A stretch of DNA of 64,000 nt, taken from contig NHZP01000006.1 in NCBI GenBank assembly GCA_003313425.1, positions 62,001 to 126,000 of the forward strand. Reading direction: 5' to 3'. The DNA is from Pseudopyrenochaeta lycopersici. Its lineage: Eukaryota; Ascomycota; Dothideomycetes; Pleosporales; Pseudopyrenochaetaceae. The position numbers were made by a program, and so were the translations under genes. Under the pieces are notes generated by a model. The model was not told the DNA's origin and searched no databases. It saw nothing but the letters and a program-made list of their open reading frames with translations. Shown here one piece after another: positions 43,443 to 55,729 of the stretch. The first letter of the stretch is position 1. Each line of letters opens with the position of its first letter.

Positions 43443-44208
43443 ATGGTTGCCTCAAAGTTCATTGTCGCGGCCTTTGTTGCTGCTGCCGGTGCTTCCGCCT
43501 TGAATGCGGAAGAGGATCTCTTTGCTTCTCTGTTGAAGCGCCAGGAACCCGGGAGTGCATCATACAACTGCCACGACAACTGCGGTATGTGCAGATGATC
43601 TTTTGCGTGATTATCTGCCCTGACCCATTCTTAGGTACCGCCATTACTCTTTCTAAGCGACCCAACCCATGCGAGAGTGATGCTTTCAAGACCAACTACA
43701 ACAACTGCCTCCAATGCGCTGGACCCGACAACTTCAACATCTGGCGCATGTACGGCAATACCTTGAGCACGGCTGGCGCGACCTGTGGCTATGAGACTCA
43801 ACCAAAGTCCGGTAAGCAGCCTGATGTTGGGCCTGCCGTGCACGTCGGCGGATCATCGTCTGCTGCTCCCGCAGCCTCCACCCCCGCTGCTTCTGCCGCA
43901 CCCGTCTCTGCATCTGGAAGCGGTGCCACCGCTGCTCCCGCTCCCACATCTGCTCCCGCCGGTGCCGTATCGTCCGCGTTGGCGTCCACTCCCATTTTGA
44001 GCCCATCCGTATCAGCGGCACCATCGCGCAGCGCCAACTCAACCGCGAGCTTCACTGCAGTAAGTTGATCATGCCAAATAACATGGCCGTTTATTAATCA
44101 AAACAGTCTGCTCCACCTCAGCAATCAACCAACGCTGCTGTCAACCTTGGTGTAACTGATGCGGGCGTGTTTGGCGCCATCTTCATTGGAGCCATGCTTG
44201 GCATGTAA
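43443..44208 (+). CDS. Cysteine-rich secreted protein, probably GPI-anchored
   Basis: Exons 43443-43584, 43635-44059 and 44107-44208; 222 residues. Signal peptide MVASKFIVAAFVAAAGASA, a possible Kex2 site at LLKRQE, then a compact domain with six cysteines (SYNCHDNCGTA, PNPCESDAFKTNYNNCLQC, TAGATCGYE). A long Ala/Ser/Pro/Thr-rich stalk follows (about residues 115-185) and the third exon ends in a hydrophobic tail, GVFGAIFIGAMLGM, with small residues before it, as in GPI signals. This design is common for cell-wall-linked proteins of Dothideomycetes. Without the last exon the anchor signal would be missed. No enzymatic motif. Confidence 0.85.
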
Positions 44209-44810
44209 ACCGCTGTCTGCGGTCTGTAGATAATCAAACCTTATATGGTGATGGAGAGAAGAAGTTTAATGCGTGTATGATTAACATTAATGTCGAATAA
44301 AATGAGTGCAGCCGCGTCGCATCATAACGTTGATCTTTTTGTTGATCGTGATGCAGGCTGCGCAGTTTCTACGTCATGCTAATCGATATATGCACATCTC
44401 CTAGAGAGTAAAGCTTAATATATCTTCATTCATCGCCTGACCTTCCAGAATGCCAGCGCATACCCGCGCGACGCGACCACACGTGGATAGAAACGTAACT
44501 ACACCAAGATACTAGCGTGGGGTCAACCCACTGCACCCCTGCATTTGTCGACACGCTACCCCGCGTGCATGACTGCTTTTGTCGGAGCATTTCAGATACA
44601 AATAGCCTCAGAGTATGGTCGATCGGCCGGCAGTTCAGCGACTTTCACAGTGCCATTTATCCATGCTTCCCATACCACACGTTGCCTCGATGAACTCCGG
44701 ATTCTCAAGCCTCGTTGCGTCGAACCTCACCAGTCCTACAAACGTTGACAGGTGTGGTTCATCGTCGTTGGTCTCGTCTGAGCGGAACAGACGGCTGAGC
44801 AGCGAGCAGC
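44209..44810. other. Intergenic, no gene seen
   Basis: 3' flank of the wall-protein gene and promoter of the AsaB-like gene. Short plus-strand frames lack motifs. Confidence 0.5.
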
Positions 44811-45885
44811 ATGGCTACTCAAGTAATCACCAAGACCGAAAACCTACCTCGAGTACGAATGCCAACTCAGGCAAACAGTCGGGCAAAACGTGATGTTTGG
44901 ACTACCTTGAACTACTATGCAGACCCCGGTGATGGATCGCCACCGCTGCCGGTATATGTTGGAGGGTACAAAGTCGACTGCAAAGTTTCAACAGATTTTA
45001 GTATACTGACTAAAGCCAGAAACACTGTAACCAACGAGCGACCAACAGCACCGACAAAAGTACTCATCCGCGACATTACCAGCGATGATGAGAGGTATAC
45101 ACTGGACAGCCACGGTTTCCAGCTCGTCCAAGATGTGACCGCATTCGATGCATTTGAAAATGATGAGAAGATCAGGACTGATTACTACCGCGAGTGTGAG
45201 AAGCTTTACAAAACCACGTACGTCTTCTTGCTATATATCTGTACCTCTTAACCCCTTTACCTTGACTACTAACAATCTAGGTAGTATGCAATGTTCCCAA
45301 GTTCACATTTTTGGCCACCTTGTCCGCCGCGGTCCCTCGCACTGGCACGCGCTGGGCGCAGGGAACGCGCTTAAAAAGGGACCTTTACATCGAGTGCACG
45401 TGGACCAATCGGACAACGGCGCAGAAATAATAGTACGCAAGAACTTTCCGGACCTAGCAACAAGTCTCCTAGGATCCAGCACGCACTCAGAGCCGAATGA
45501 GACGAGTATGCAGGGCAAGAAGCGATGGGCAATAGTGAACCTTTGGAGACCGCTGGAGACGATATACAAAGATCCTCTTACCGTAGCGTGTGCGTCTTCA
45601 GTTGCGGATTCTGATCTTGTGGAGGCGCAGGTTATTTACACAAAGCAAGCGCCTCCTCTCAATGTGAATAAGACGTGGAGTGTATTGCCAAGCGAGACGC
45701 ACGAGTGGTATTACAAGAACGAGATGACAAAGCGGGAGGTGCTAATGATTAAGTGCTTTGACACTAAGATGGAAGATGGTTTGGCGAGGCGGACGCCGCA
45801 TTGTGCGTTTGTGGACGAGGCAAGAAGTGGAGAGGAATGGGCAGATAGAGAGAGTGTTGAAGTCCGGGCTGTGATTGTTTGGTGA
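44811..45885 (+). CDS. AsaB/CmcJ-like putative hydroxylase/desaturase-family protein
   Basis: Exons 44811-45217 and 45285-45885; 335 residues. The AG at 45280 leads to a stop, whereas the AG at 45284 restores frame (KTT/MQCSQVHIFGHLVRR). Family marks: VWTTLNYYADPGDGSPP near the start, HGFQLV in the first third, VHIFGHLVRR, VHVDQSD (a possible HxD metal pair), RWAIVNLWRPLETIYKDPLTVA, ETHEWYYKNEMTKREVLMIKCFD and RRTPHCAFVD. These match the fungal group annotated as hydroxylase/desaturase AsaB, CmcJ-like or GA4-desaturase-like, often found in secondary-metabolite clusters. The reaction for this copy is unknown; a 2-oxoglutarate/iron mechanism is plausible only by relation. Confidence 0.82.
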
Positions 45886-46048
45886 TGCGTACTAGGTTTG
45901 GGAGCGCAGTGATTGAGAAAATTTGATATTCAACTTCATGACTCGTGAGATGGCTATCTATTTAAAGCGTAGGATGCACAGTATCTTTATGACAATAGAA
46001 AAGATCTAAGCAAGGATTCGAAAATCCCCTGCGTTTCAATTCTTCCGC

Positions 46049-47760
46049 TTAATGACCAAAAGCTTGCGAGTTCGCAGCGTTGACCTTGGCAAACTCCTTG
46101 TTCTCCCTTTGCCACTTGCGCGCATATCGCACACCAAAGCCGTGCTGGAATACCTCGCGAACAGCTTCGAGCGGCATACCCTTGACCTCTGGGAAGCAGA
46201 AGATGACAAAAAGCCAGCCAAAGAAACAAATACCAGCATAAAATCCGAAAGCACCAGATGGAGTAATTCCCTTCATCATGCTCAAGAAGGTGGAAGCGAT
46301 GATAATGTTGGTGCTCCAGCAGGTGACAGTGTTCAGCATAGTGCCGACAGCGCGAACCTCCATGGGGATCAATTCGGTGCCGATCCAGGCAACGGTTGCA
46401 ACTCCGGAACTGTAGAAACCGACGAAGATGATGATGGTTGCGATGAGAACGAAGCCTGGCCAGCCAATTTCCTCGCTCTGTACAGCAAGAGTATGTAGGT
46501 CGATCGGAATGTAGTTGAAGCTTATAGCGGCGATGACCAAGCAAATGGACATTCCCAGGATGGTGACGAGGAGGATGCGACGGCGGCCGAATTTGTCGAC
46601 AATTACGAGATTGACAATGCTGAAGATGAAGTTGGTAGCAGAAACGGTGATGGCGACGGCGGTGGCATTGCTAAAGCCGACAATCTTGAACAAGGTGGCG
46701 GAATAGTACATAAGTGTGTTGAAACCAGAGAGCTGCGAGATGGCCATGATAGTGCAGGCAGTCAATACAGCGCGGAATGTTGAAGGAGTAGTAAAGATGC
46801 GGGCCAGAGTCTTGAAAACGGAGTCGTCGACCATAGTTTGCGTAGCTTCGTGGATGCTCATCTCAATAGACATGATCTTTGCGCGGCGCTGCTCCTCGGT
46901 TGAGGTTGGATAGATGCGGGTGAGAACAACGCTTGCTTCATCAGCCTTGCCGTGCGCAACCAACTGGCGAGGTGATTCAGGGCACAGCGTGAGTAGACCT
47001 GCAAGGATGATAGCCGGGGCTGCACCGATGCCGACAGTTGCTCTCCAGGCTTGTGAGTTGGCGCCTCCGACTTGGGCAAAGCCGGCTCCGATAGCTGAAG
47101 CGAGGAACTGGCCGAATGTCACAGACATGTTGTTGAAAGCAATCATGCGGCCACGATATTTGGCAGGTGCCAACTCAGAGATGTACAGAGGAACCACCAT
47201 AGCTGCGCTGCCAACACCAAGACCAACGACGAAACGACCAACAGCGAATTGAGGGAGATGATACGCGGCAGTTTGGAGAACAGTACCGATGACGAAAACG
47301 ACGCAGGCCAGGAAAATGGGCATTTTGCGGCCATACTTGTCAGCCATCATACCAGCGATGACTGCGCCAACCAAAGCACCGCCCGAGGTGAGCGAAGTGA
47401 CAAGTTCCTGCTCAGAGGAGCTGAGTTCGTGGCCAAGAGAGCTTCCAATCGTGACAAGGACGGATGAGATGTATCCAGTGTCGTAGCCTATAGGGAATTA
47501 GCATTTGCTGCATGCTACGTCAAGAGTGCGAATTCTGTGTCGCCACGTAGAGAAATTCAGAGCATACCGAAAAGGAGTCCACCAAGTGACACTGTCATGG
47601 AAATCAACCAAGCCGCCTTTGAAGCAGCTGTAGCCTCAATGCCTGAGAGCTCGGCGATCTGGTCGGCATGTTCGCGAGCATTTGAAACATCTTCGATCTT
47701 GTCGATGCTTGTTCGCTCGTTATAGTCGAGCTTCTTGTCGGTCTTGGAGTCGTACGCCAT
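46049..47760 (-). CDS. MFS sugar transporter, myo-inositol type
   Basis: Exons 47760-47568 and 47487-46049; 543 residues. The intron (GTATGC...CCCTATAG) restores LGGLLFGYDTGYISSVLV in TM1. Sugar-porter marks: DKYGRKMPIF, GRFVVGLGVGSAAMVVPLYISELAPAKYRGR, PESPRQLVAHGK, DKFGRRRILL and TELIPMEVRAVGT. The end PEVKGMPLEAVREVFQHGFGVRYA matches the inositol-transporter branch (ITR type) better than hexose porters. About twelve membrane helices with a long N-terminal tail; plasma-membrane proton symport of a polyol is the likely role. A myo-inositol dehydrogenase-like gene lies 8 kb to the right. Confidence 0.9.
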
Positions 47761-48776
47761 GGTTGAGATTGGCGGCGGTGAAAGTCTTCAGAAGGGGGTT
47801 TCAAAAGATGAAGCTGAAGGTGTCCAGGAGAAGAGGGCTTTGTGTTTTCGTTGTCCGGCTCAGTGAGACCTGGTGATGAATCCAAACCTGGAGGTGGAGA
47901 TCGTCGTCCTACTTATGTTCCCAGCGTGGATGCTCGGACGCAGCCGCGGTCCTGGATGTAAACCCAGGACGAGGTCAATTCAAAAGTTACGAGATTGCTA
48001 CGTTGGGACTGCAAAGCGTCCGTGTCGCGTGGTTTTCTCCAGGATCTTCTCCGCAAGCCATCGGATGCTAGCGTTCAGCGTCATCGTTCGCTAAAGTGCT
48101 GGGGTACATGGAATCTGGGGGCGGGGCTCTTCGAGACGAGCCCTGAGAAACATCCAGTTAGGTGCCGATCCGCTTCTGCCGGAGTCTGAGGCAAACTTCA
48201 TACATGCTGTTGGCATAGCCTGCACGGGCTGGAGCGGGCATGGCCGGCCCAGATGCGAAACTGGGCTCTTTTGATTGGCCCGGTGTTGCCTGAGACACAG
48301 GTGTTGAGCGCGGAAATGCTGCGGGGATTGCAAACACGAGGTCTGGAATTGACTGCCATGTGCGGAAAGAACGCTAAAGGCGAGGGAAGTTGCCTCCGCT
48401 CGCTCGCGCCTACCTCTTCGGTTGTACCATAACATGACTCGTGTCAAACCATCACTGATGATGCTTGACTCGTTGGCCCATTCACTCTCAGCTTCGACGT
48501 CACTCAGGTGTTATCTCGCTCAAATGCATCCGGCAACTTGGTCACACCCATGGCTGACACTTGCCAGATTTTTCATGACAACCCGGGCTTATGGTCGACC
48601 GAAAATGCCCGGCTCTCCTCACTTTGGACAAGGGGGATGCATCTGGACAAGCTGGCTGCATCGCTGAGAGAGACAACGTCAGTTTGAAAGAGATAGTGAA
48701 GTATTTTGCACAAGTGGTAGAGCACGGATGAGGAGAGTAAATGAAAAGTATTGAATTCAAGCGCGTCTAAGATAAT
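47761..48776. other. Intergenic, no gene supported
   Basis: Promoter of the transporter and 3' flank of the reductase gene. Overlapping short frames on both strands have no motif. Confidence 0.5.
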
Positions 48777-51090
48777 CTATCCCCAAACGTCAGCCCTCCA
48801 CTTCCCTCTCTTCTTCAGCCCGTCTGCCCAAGCCTTCACCTCAACTTCTCCTAAGTCCTTGGTTCGTGTAACTGCCTCCTCAAGCTTCATGTCTACTTCC
48901 CGCGCCATGCTCGCCTTTCCGCAGATGTACATATTCGCACCAGCGTCCAGTAATTGCAAGACCTTGCCCGCTTGTTCCGCAATGCGATCTTGCACATACA
49001 TTTTCCGTTCACCCTGTGACCTTGAGAATGCCGTGACTACTTCCAGCCTATCTCCCAGTTGAGTCTGAATCTTCTCGATTTCTTCGCGGTAGATGAAGTC
49101 ATCCTGATTCCGGCAACCAAAGAACAATAATATCTTGCCGACTGGTTTGCCAATAGCGTATAATTTCGCTCGCTCCTGCAAGAAGGCACGGAATGGTGCA
49201 AAGCCCGTCCCGGCACTGATAAGTACAAGAGGAGTTGATGAAGTGATGGGAAGCTTGAATTTCGATTTGCGCACATGGGCAAGGACCTTGGTGGACTGAA
49301 GGTCACTAGCCTCACTGATACGCTTATAAGAAGGCGTTGGAATGCCGGCGTTTGAATCGAGGTCAGAAGCTGATAGAAGGTAATTCGACGTTAAGCCATG
49401 GATAGTTGCGGCCGCTTGATCTTGCGTGGGCAAAGTTTTGTTGACGACAAGGGCGGTAATAGCAATCCGCCGGGGTGAGATTACGGAGCTCGACGAGATA
49501 GAATAGTACCGAGGCTGCAGAGCTAGCAAGTTCTCAATAACGAAAGTTAGTGGTAGCGAATTCCATGCCTGGAAAGGACTGGCAATCTGCAACAAGCGAG
49601 CAAGTGTGATATGTGTACTAGCTGTGAGTTGTTCGTAGCGCTCGCGGTCCTGACCAAGTGCAAGCAATTTTGACTTTGCTTGAGGTGAGGGTGCGAATTG
49701 AGCAATTTCGAGAACCATCTTGCGCGCTACAGGACCACAAAGCTCCAGATGGTTGCGAAAGGCGGTAGCGAGGGTAGTCGGTGACGGAACCTTGGGCTTA
49801 GCAGAGGCGTCATGTGATGTTACGGTGAAGTAAGTGTCCCTGCGACTCTGCAAGTCGAGAACGTCTAACAGACGTTCAACCTCCTCTTCTGGATTGCATG
49901 GCCAGATGCCAATGTGGTCACCAGTTTTGTATACCATATTGCTATTTCCCAGATCTAACTCCATATGCACACAGTTACGATCGCCCGCACTGAACAGCTC
50001 ACGTGCGCTTCGGATTGTCAGGGACGTAATGGCCGAATTCGTGGTGGATTGTTGGTGGTGCACGGGAACTGTGCTGCGCACTTCCTGCTCAACGTCCACA
50101 TCGGTGAAGTTAATGTCAATCGCCGGTTGGTAAGCCACAGTCTTCTCTGTATATCCCATGCTGCGAAACAAAGCAAAAACGTCATCTTTCCAGGCCTGAA
50201 AGTCCTCTTCTGTGCCCCCGTTCGCATCATCTGCCTTCTGTCTCGCAATCAATGCTGAAGCACCAGCCGCGTCTAATGCGTCGGCGACAACATCGAGGAC
50301 ACGGTTGTAGTATTTGTAGTTGCTGTTCCCCAGACCAAATGCAATATACTTCAGATCCGCGACCTGAATATTCTTGTCTTTAACTAGCTTGATCCAATCC
50401 CACAAGCCCGCAGTATTGTCGCTTGGATCACCCTCGCCGTAGGTGCTCAAAATGAAGATGGCGAAGTGGTTTTTTTGGATGTCAGCAATGCTTTCGGCAT
50501 CATAGTCGGACAAATCAGCGACCAGCGCATTGATGCCAAAGTGAGATAGACACTCGCGGCCGAGAGTCTCTGCAAAGCGTTCAGATGTCCCAGACTGCGA
50601 TCCCCAGAAGATAACGCATTGATATCCGCCCTCCTCAAGACGCTGAGAAATATCCCGAGTCACAGAAGATTTGCCGCTTGATGCACCTAATGGAAGTATT
50701 GTTAGTGAAGGTCCTTTCAAGTATGATATAGGAAAGTCGGTTTGGAGTACCCCGTAATCTGCCCCAAAGAATTGTACAAACGAACACAAGGTAACTCAAA
50801 AGTAAACGTTCGATTTCCTCTTTTCCCCCACTAAACCAGAAATAGTACGCACCTTCCGCTACCTGGGGTCTTTCGAAATACACATGATAGTGCGAGTCAG
50901 GCTTATCCCATACACGGCCCCGAGTGATGTAACCGAGAGATGTGAGTAAGAACAAAAGAATTGCGACGCTATCCGCAGTACTATTTGGCTTAATGTGCTG
51001 GAGCAATGGAGTTGTGCTGAGCGTCTGAAGAAGAGGGTTCAGACGGGACTGTAGATCGGAAAAATCAAGTGGTAGGCTGAAGGAGTCCAT
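48777..51090 (-). CDS. cpr: NADPH-cytochrome P450 reductase
   Basis: Exons 51090-50853 and 50686-48777, intron 166 bp; 715 residues. N-terminal membrane anchor about 40-60 (ADSVAILLFLLTSLGYI). FMN domain: VIFWGSQSGTSERFAETL, LSTYGEGDPSDNT, AFGLGNSNYKYYN. FAD domain: LQPRYYSISSS. NADPH domain: ISAGTGFAPFRAFLQER, FFGCRNQDDFIYREE, MYICGKASMAREV, and a C-terminal Trp (RADVWG) that stacks on the flavin. It passes electrons from NADPH to ER-bound P450s. Divergent from a CYP53 gene with 584 bp between start codons, so reductase and hydroxylase may be induced together. It could be a second, pathway-linked reductase rather than the housekeeping one. Confidence 0.95.
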
Positions 51091-51674
51091 TATCGATGAG
51101 CAACGATGAATTCGACGACTGTCGATGTAGCAAGTTCTGTCGATTCATGATATAGGTCCTCGAAGCTTCTCATGTTATGGTTTCTTCACTGGAGTTCTTC
51201 GTTGACGAGCGGGTATGACTACCATGCTTGAAATAGACGAGCATCGCTCAGATTTCCGCAGGATCATAGTAACGGGCACTATGTTAGTGGAATCAACTCA
51301 AGTGGCTCAATTCGGATTCCATCCTTGTTCTCGAATCGATGTGTTCGATTTGATCTACGTTAGCTTTTGCCCCGCCATCCCACCCCGCATTTCCGTTATC
51401 TCCCTGATCTTTGTTTATGCGCATATGGAAATACGTTCCGCTTCTGTCATGGTTCTCCGAGGCCTTCCTTTTCAAATTCTCTAAGCTGTCCTCTAACATG
51501 TGCTTTCGGGAGGAATGTTGGCGCTTTACACATATTTGGGATTTGCACTTAAGTGAAGTTTGAAGCGCTTCCAGAAGACCATCTACCCAAACAGAAGCCT
51601 TAAGTCTCTACGACTCTTTAACCGCTTGGCTCGAATTTCTAATTCTTTCCTTTGGTTCAATCAAGACCTTTATA
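51091..51674. promoter_or_regulatory. Bidirectional promoter, P450 reductase / CYP53
   Basis: 584 bp between the ATGs of two divergent genes that work together in one electron-transfer chain. No intact gene inside. I cannot assign individual binding sites by eye. Confidence 0.6.
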
Positions 51675-53317
51675 ATGTTCATGGCGATCATCTCGAGTCC
51701 TTACGCTGCGGCGCTGGGCGCATGCGTGATTGTGTATTTTGTCCTTTATCCCGTCGTTGTTTACTTTCGCGATGTAAATGGTAAGTTCAACTGAAATGTT
51801 AGGCAAAACTTCAGCTAAAACCCTTAGGCCTTCGAAGATACCCGAATATGCACCCTCTATCGGGCATCTCATCCATACCCTTCATGGTTCTTGCGCACGG
51901 GGGCGCACGGTCCACATACCTTTCTAAGCTACACCAGAAGCACCCAGTAATCCGGACGGGTCCAAACATGCTGTCGTATGGGGACTTGCGTGCGATTAAG
52001 GACATCTACGGGCATAATACGCCGTGCACCAAGGATGGTTCGTACGTAATAACCTCCGGTTCTCACTACCATCTCGCCGATGTCATCGATAAGCATGACC
52101 ATGCGCGGAAGAGGAAGTTGATGAGCTCTGCGTATGCCATCAAGAACCTCGAGGGCTGGGAGCACAAGGTCGCCGATAAAACTAAAAAATTGAACAAGCA
52201 TCTGGACGAGTGCTGCACGGCGCCGTTAGCTCCTGGCGAAATACCGAAACCTGAGGACGTGAACGTTGATTATCGAAAGTGGACCAATTTTTTCACCCTT
52301 GATGCCATCGCCGATATTGGACTGTCAGATAAGCTTGGCTTCCTCGACCGTGGACATGACAAGGTTACGGGGCGAAAGCTTGATGGCACAACGTACGAAT
52401 GCGACTTCCGAGACTGCCTGTACCAAAACGCACGAAAGCAATCGTTACTTATCTGGCCATATGCGTGGTATCCCTTCATCAACAAGATTTCGAATATCAT
52501 TCCCTTCTACAACCGCATGGGCAACTTTGCTAGAGACTGGGAAGGCATCCCGGTCGAGCTCGCACACAAGCGGCTGCAACGGTACCGTGCGGGAGAGAAG
52601 CTGGACGACTTCTTCCAGACGCTGATGGAGGACAAGAATGGACATGCGAACAATCTTGAATGGGGCGAGATTGTTGCTGAAGTGAGCATCATGATGAATG
52701 CGGGCTCTGCAACTACCGCTATCGCGATGACAAATGTGCTGTACCAACTGTTGAAGAACCCAGAGATGATGAAGAAAGTAGTCGAAGAAATTGACAGCGC
52801 GTTGGAGGACGATGAAGAAGAGGAAGAAGATGGCGTCATTGCCTACGACAAGGTGAAGCACCTACCTTATCTTCGCGCCTGCCTGGATGAATCACTCCGC
52901 CTATTCCCGCCCACCCCTCACGGTCTGCCACGCGAAACTCCAGCAGACGGCATCAACATCCTGGGCGACTACATTCCCGGTGGTGTTTCTGTCGCGATGT
53001 CGGCATTCGTAGCGCACAGGAATGAATCCATGTTCCCACAAGCCGACAAGTACATTCCTGAGCGGTTCCTGGGTGAGGAGGGAAAAGCATTGCAGCCTTA
53101 TTTTCTCGCCTTTTCGGCGGGTGCCCGGGGTTGCATTGGCCGCAACATCTCGTACCTGGAGCAGACCGTGGTGTTGGCCAGTGTGCTGAGACGATATGAG
53201 TTCGCGTTGAGCAGCCCAGATTGGCAGATTGAGCGACTCGAGACGATGAACTGGCTGCTTGGAGAGATGCCGGTGAAGGTATGGAGGAGGGAAAGGAAGT
53301 CAGCGCTGAGTGGGTAG
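51675..53317 (+). CDS. Cytochrome P450 CYP53 family, benzoate 4-hydroxylase
   Basis: Exons 51675-51780 and 51828-53317; 531 residues. Exon 1 supplies the membrane anchor (ISSPYAAALGACVIVYFVLYPVVVYF); without it the frame would begin at Met43. CYP53 marks: RKWTNFFTLDAIADIGLSDKLGFL, GEKLDDFFQTLMEDKNG, the I-helix MNAGSATTAIAMTNVLY, KHLPYLRACLDESLRLFPP with ExxR, and FSAGARGCIGRNISYLEQ with haem Cys471. An acidic run (DDEEEEEDG) sits in a loop. CYP53 enzymes para-hydroxylate benzoate to 4-hydroxybenzoate for entry to protocatechuate and ring cleavage, and detoxify plant phenolics. A P450 reductase gene is divergent on the left and a Zn2Cys6 regulator follows on the right. Confidence 0.93.
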
Positions 53318-53642
53318 ATGGACACGCCTGCTAGCTCGCAAATTTCCTATATTGCATTTTTCTTATCTGCATAGCGTTCAATAGAGTTGCAATAGAGCTG
53401 CAAAATCTAACTGATATATTATTTGGCACTTGACAACTACAAGGGTATTGGGGCGACGTGAGATGGTCACAGGGCAGAGCCTGTCTTCCTTCAGTGTGCT
53501 GACTCGCTTAGCGCAAAGTGGTGCCATTGGTCCCCGCAAACCTCTCCACACGGCATTCTAGACGCGTTCTGACAGATGGTGTTTCCTATCTGAATTGCTT
53601 CTTCTGCCTGCAAACATTTTATAACTGGTCTCGTTCGTGCGC
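53318..53642. other. Intergenic, promoter of the next regulator
   Basis: 325 bp between the CYP53 stop and the regulator start. No motif assigned. Confidence 0.5.
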
Positions 53643-55679
53643 ATGTCACCGCCAACACCACCAGAGCAGCAACCGCCAGCAACACCTGCCCCTCCCGCCG
53701 AGCAGCCGTCGGCACCTCGCCCTGCGCGGTCCAAGAACGGCTGCAATGCGTGTAGGTGAGTTGCAGCCTTCGAGCTCACGTGAACAAGGCTAAACAACCC
53801 CAGGAGGCGCAAAGTGAGATGCAATGAGCGGCGTCCACGCTGCTCTCATTGTGAGCGGCTCAATCTGGATTGCACCTGGAACCGGCCCCCTCCAGCACGC
53901 AGCAATGCCGGCCCCTCGTCGCAGTCACTAGTGATGGCAAGCCCACAGGTACCGCATCATCCTTTTAACCCCAATTTATCGCCCCTGGATGGATTTGGGA
54001 TGGGCAGCAATGCATTCTTCGACTTCTCAGGCCCGCTCGGTATCGGGACCTGGGACGAGGCCATGCTATTAAGTCCCAACTCATGGCCTGCTGATCCTTC
54101 CATGGTTGGAAACACAGGCCAGCTGGATCCAATACCACAGCCTATCTACCAATTACCTCTCGGCCACCAGTCTGCAGGGCCACTCGTGGAAGCCGCACCT
54201 GTTGTGAGACATCGAGGAAGCGGAAGCATCCAGTCCTTGCCAGAGCGAGGACCGCATCAACCAGACCCGGCATCAACATCACCATTTTCAGCCGAAAATG
54301 CACCGAATGGGCAAATTGATGAAGACTTCCTTCTGAATACCTTTTTGCAAATGTTGATGCCACCTATCCTCACGCCTGTCGAGATTGGTCCAAAATGGGC
54401 TTCAACGCGTGCCTTCTTCGGCTCAATGGCGGCCGAGTCCCCAGTTGTTCGAAGCGCCATTATGGCCTTTGCTGCTATGCAGATGCAGCGAAGTGGTCTG
54501 GGTGGTGATGTAATGAAGACTGACTGGAGACCATTGTACGATAATGCTGCGCGGCAATTATCGAGCGCGCTGGCGAAGAAGCGAAAGGACGACGAAGTCG
54601 AAACATCCAAAGTTGGCCTCAAACACATTCTTGCTTCTTTTTTCCTTTTGATATATACTGATGTAAGTAGGCAAATTTCATTCCCCTTGTTGTTCATACC
54701 AACGCCTAATGGCCAACCTATCTGCCACGTTATTGTGGCAATGCCTTCAACATCTGCTAACGGTATGCAGCTACTTACCGAAACCCTTCCTCGCGCACAT
54801 GCAAATCTGCGCGAAGCTTACACCCTAATCCAAAACGCTGATAAAGCTACAATTTCTGTTCCGGAACGTAGGTTAATTTCCTGGCTGCGTCTCCTCGATG
54901 CTCGTGCTGTCTCCACCGCTGGTGGCGAAGGGCTCTTTCTAGCTGATACGGATGAGACATTATTCGACTCCTCACCCGCTGCCAATCCTGCCTCAGAGCC
55001 TGAAACACTTGACACGGAGATTGAAGAAATCTTGTTTGATGTGCTTTACCACCCTGGCATAGTATTTTACCAGAAAGTGCAGTCATTCGTTGGAAGGATA
55101 ACCCGTATTGATCCTTGGCATCGCAGCCGTGGCACTGTGCAGGACGAAACGGACGTCATGGCACTCGCAGCGCAGATATCGAAAGACCTCCATGCGCTCT
55201 ACGGCCAACGCCCGGCGTTGATGGATCATGCAGTTGCCGGCAACCTCACCGAGAAACATCTTGCAAAGAATTTGGCAGGCGCACTCACCCGCAGCTTTCG
55301 GACATATCTCGCAAACTACTACGCTTCGTTCCTACATCTACATCGCGTTGCATACGTTCAGTATCCGAAAACAAAAGACGTCATGTCTGCCATAGCCAAC
55401 ATTAAACGCCTATCGCACCTCATGGCCCAGACGGACGAGTCCCTTCCGGTCAATCTATTATGGCCACTGCTGATGTGGGGATGTGAGGAAGATAATGTGG
55501 AAGAGAGAAAATGGATTGTAGATGCTATCAGAGGCCTTGAGAGTATCGCTACCAACGCAAAAGCAACAGCTGATTTACTTGAAGAAGTACAAAGAAGGCA
55601 AGATGAAGGCAAGAGGAGGGTAGATGTGCGAAGTGTCAGCCAAGAATACTTTGCAAGTCATCACTTTGCGATCGTATGA
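53643..55679 (+). CDS. Zn2Cys6 transcription factor
   Basis: Exons 53643-53755, 53804-54662 and 54771-55679; 626 residues. The first intron splits the zinc cluster: NGCNACR/RRKVRCNERRPRCSHCERLNLDC with Cys34, 37, 44, 51, 54 and 61. The N-terminus is Pro-rich. The second intron (54663-54770) is 108 bp, stop-free and frame-neutral, but has GTAAGT, a GCTAAC branch point 12 bp before the AG, and a composition unlike the protein, so I remove it (IYTD/LLTETLPRAHANL). The C-terminal part is the fungal TF domain of the type with a LL.YTD..... helix and HLHRVAYVQYPKTKDV. Position next to CYP53 makes it a candidate regulator of the hydroxylase; that is inference. Confidence 0.9.
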
Positions 55680-55729
55680 TGGAACAACGACACTTTGCAG
55701 TCTACCTATCTAGCTTGCCAGGGATCTTT

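Noticed and set aside
46052..46498. 148-codon frame antisense to the inositol-type transporter
   Set aside because: Shadow of membrane helices.
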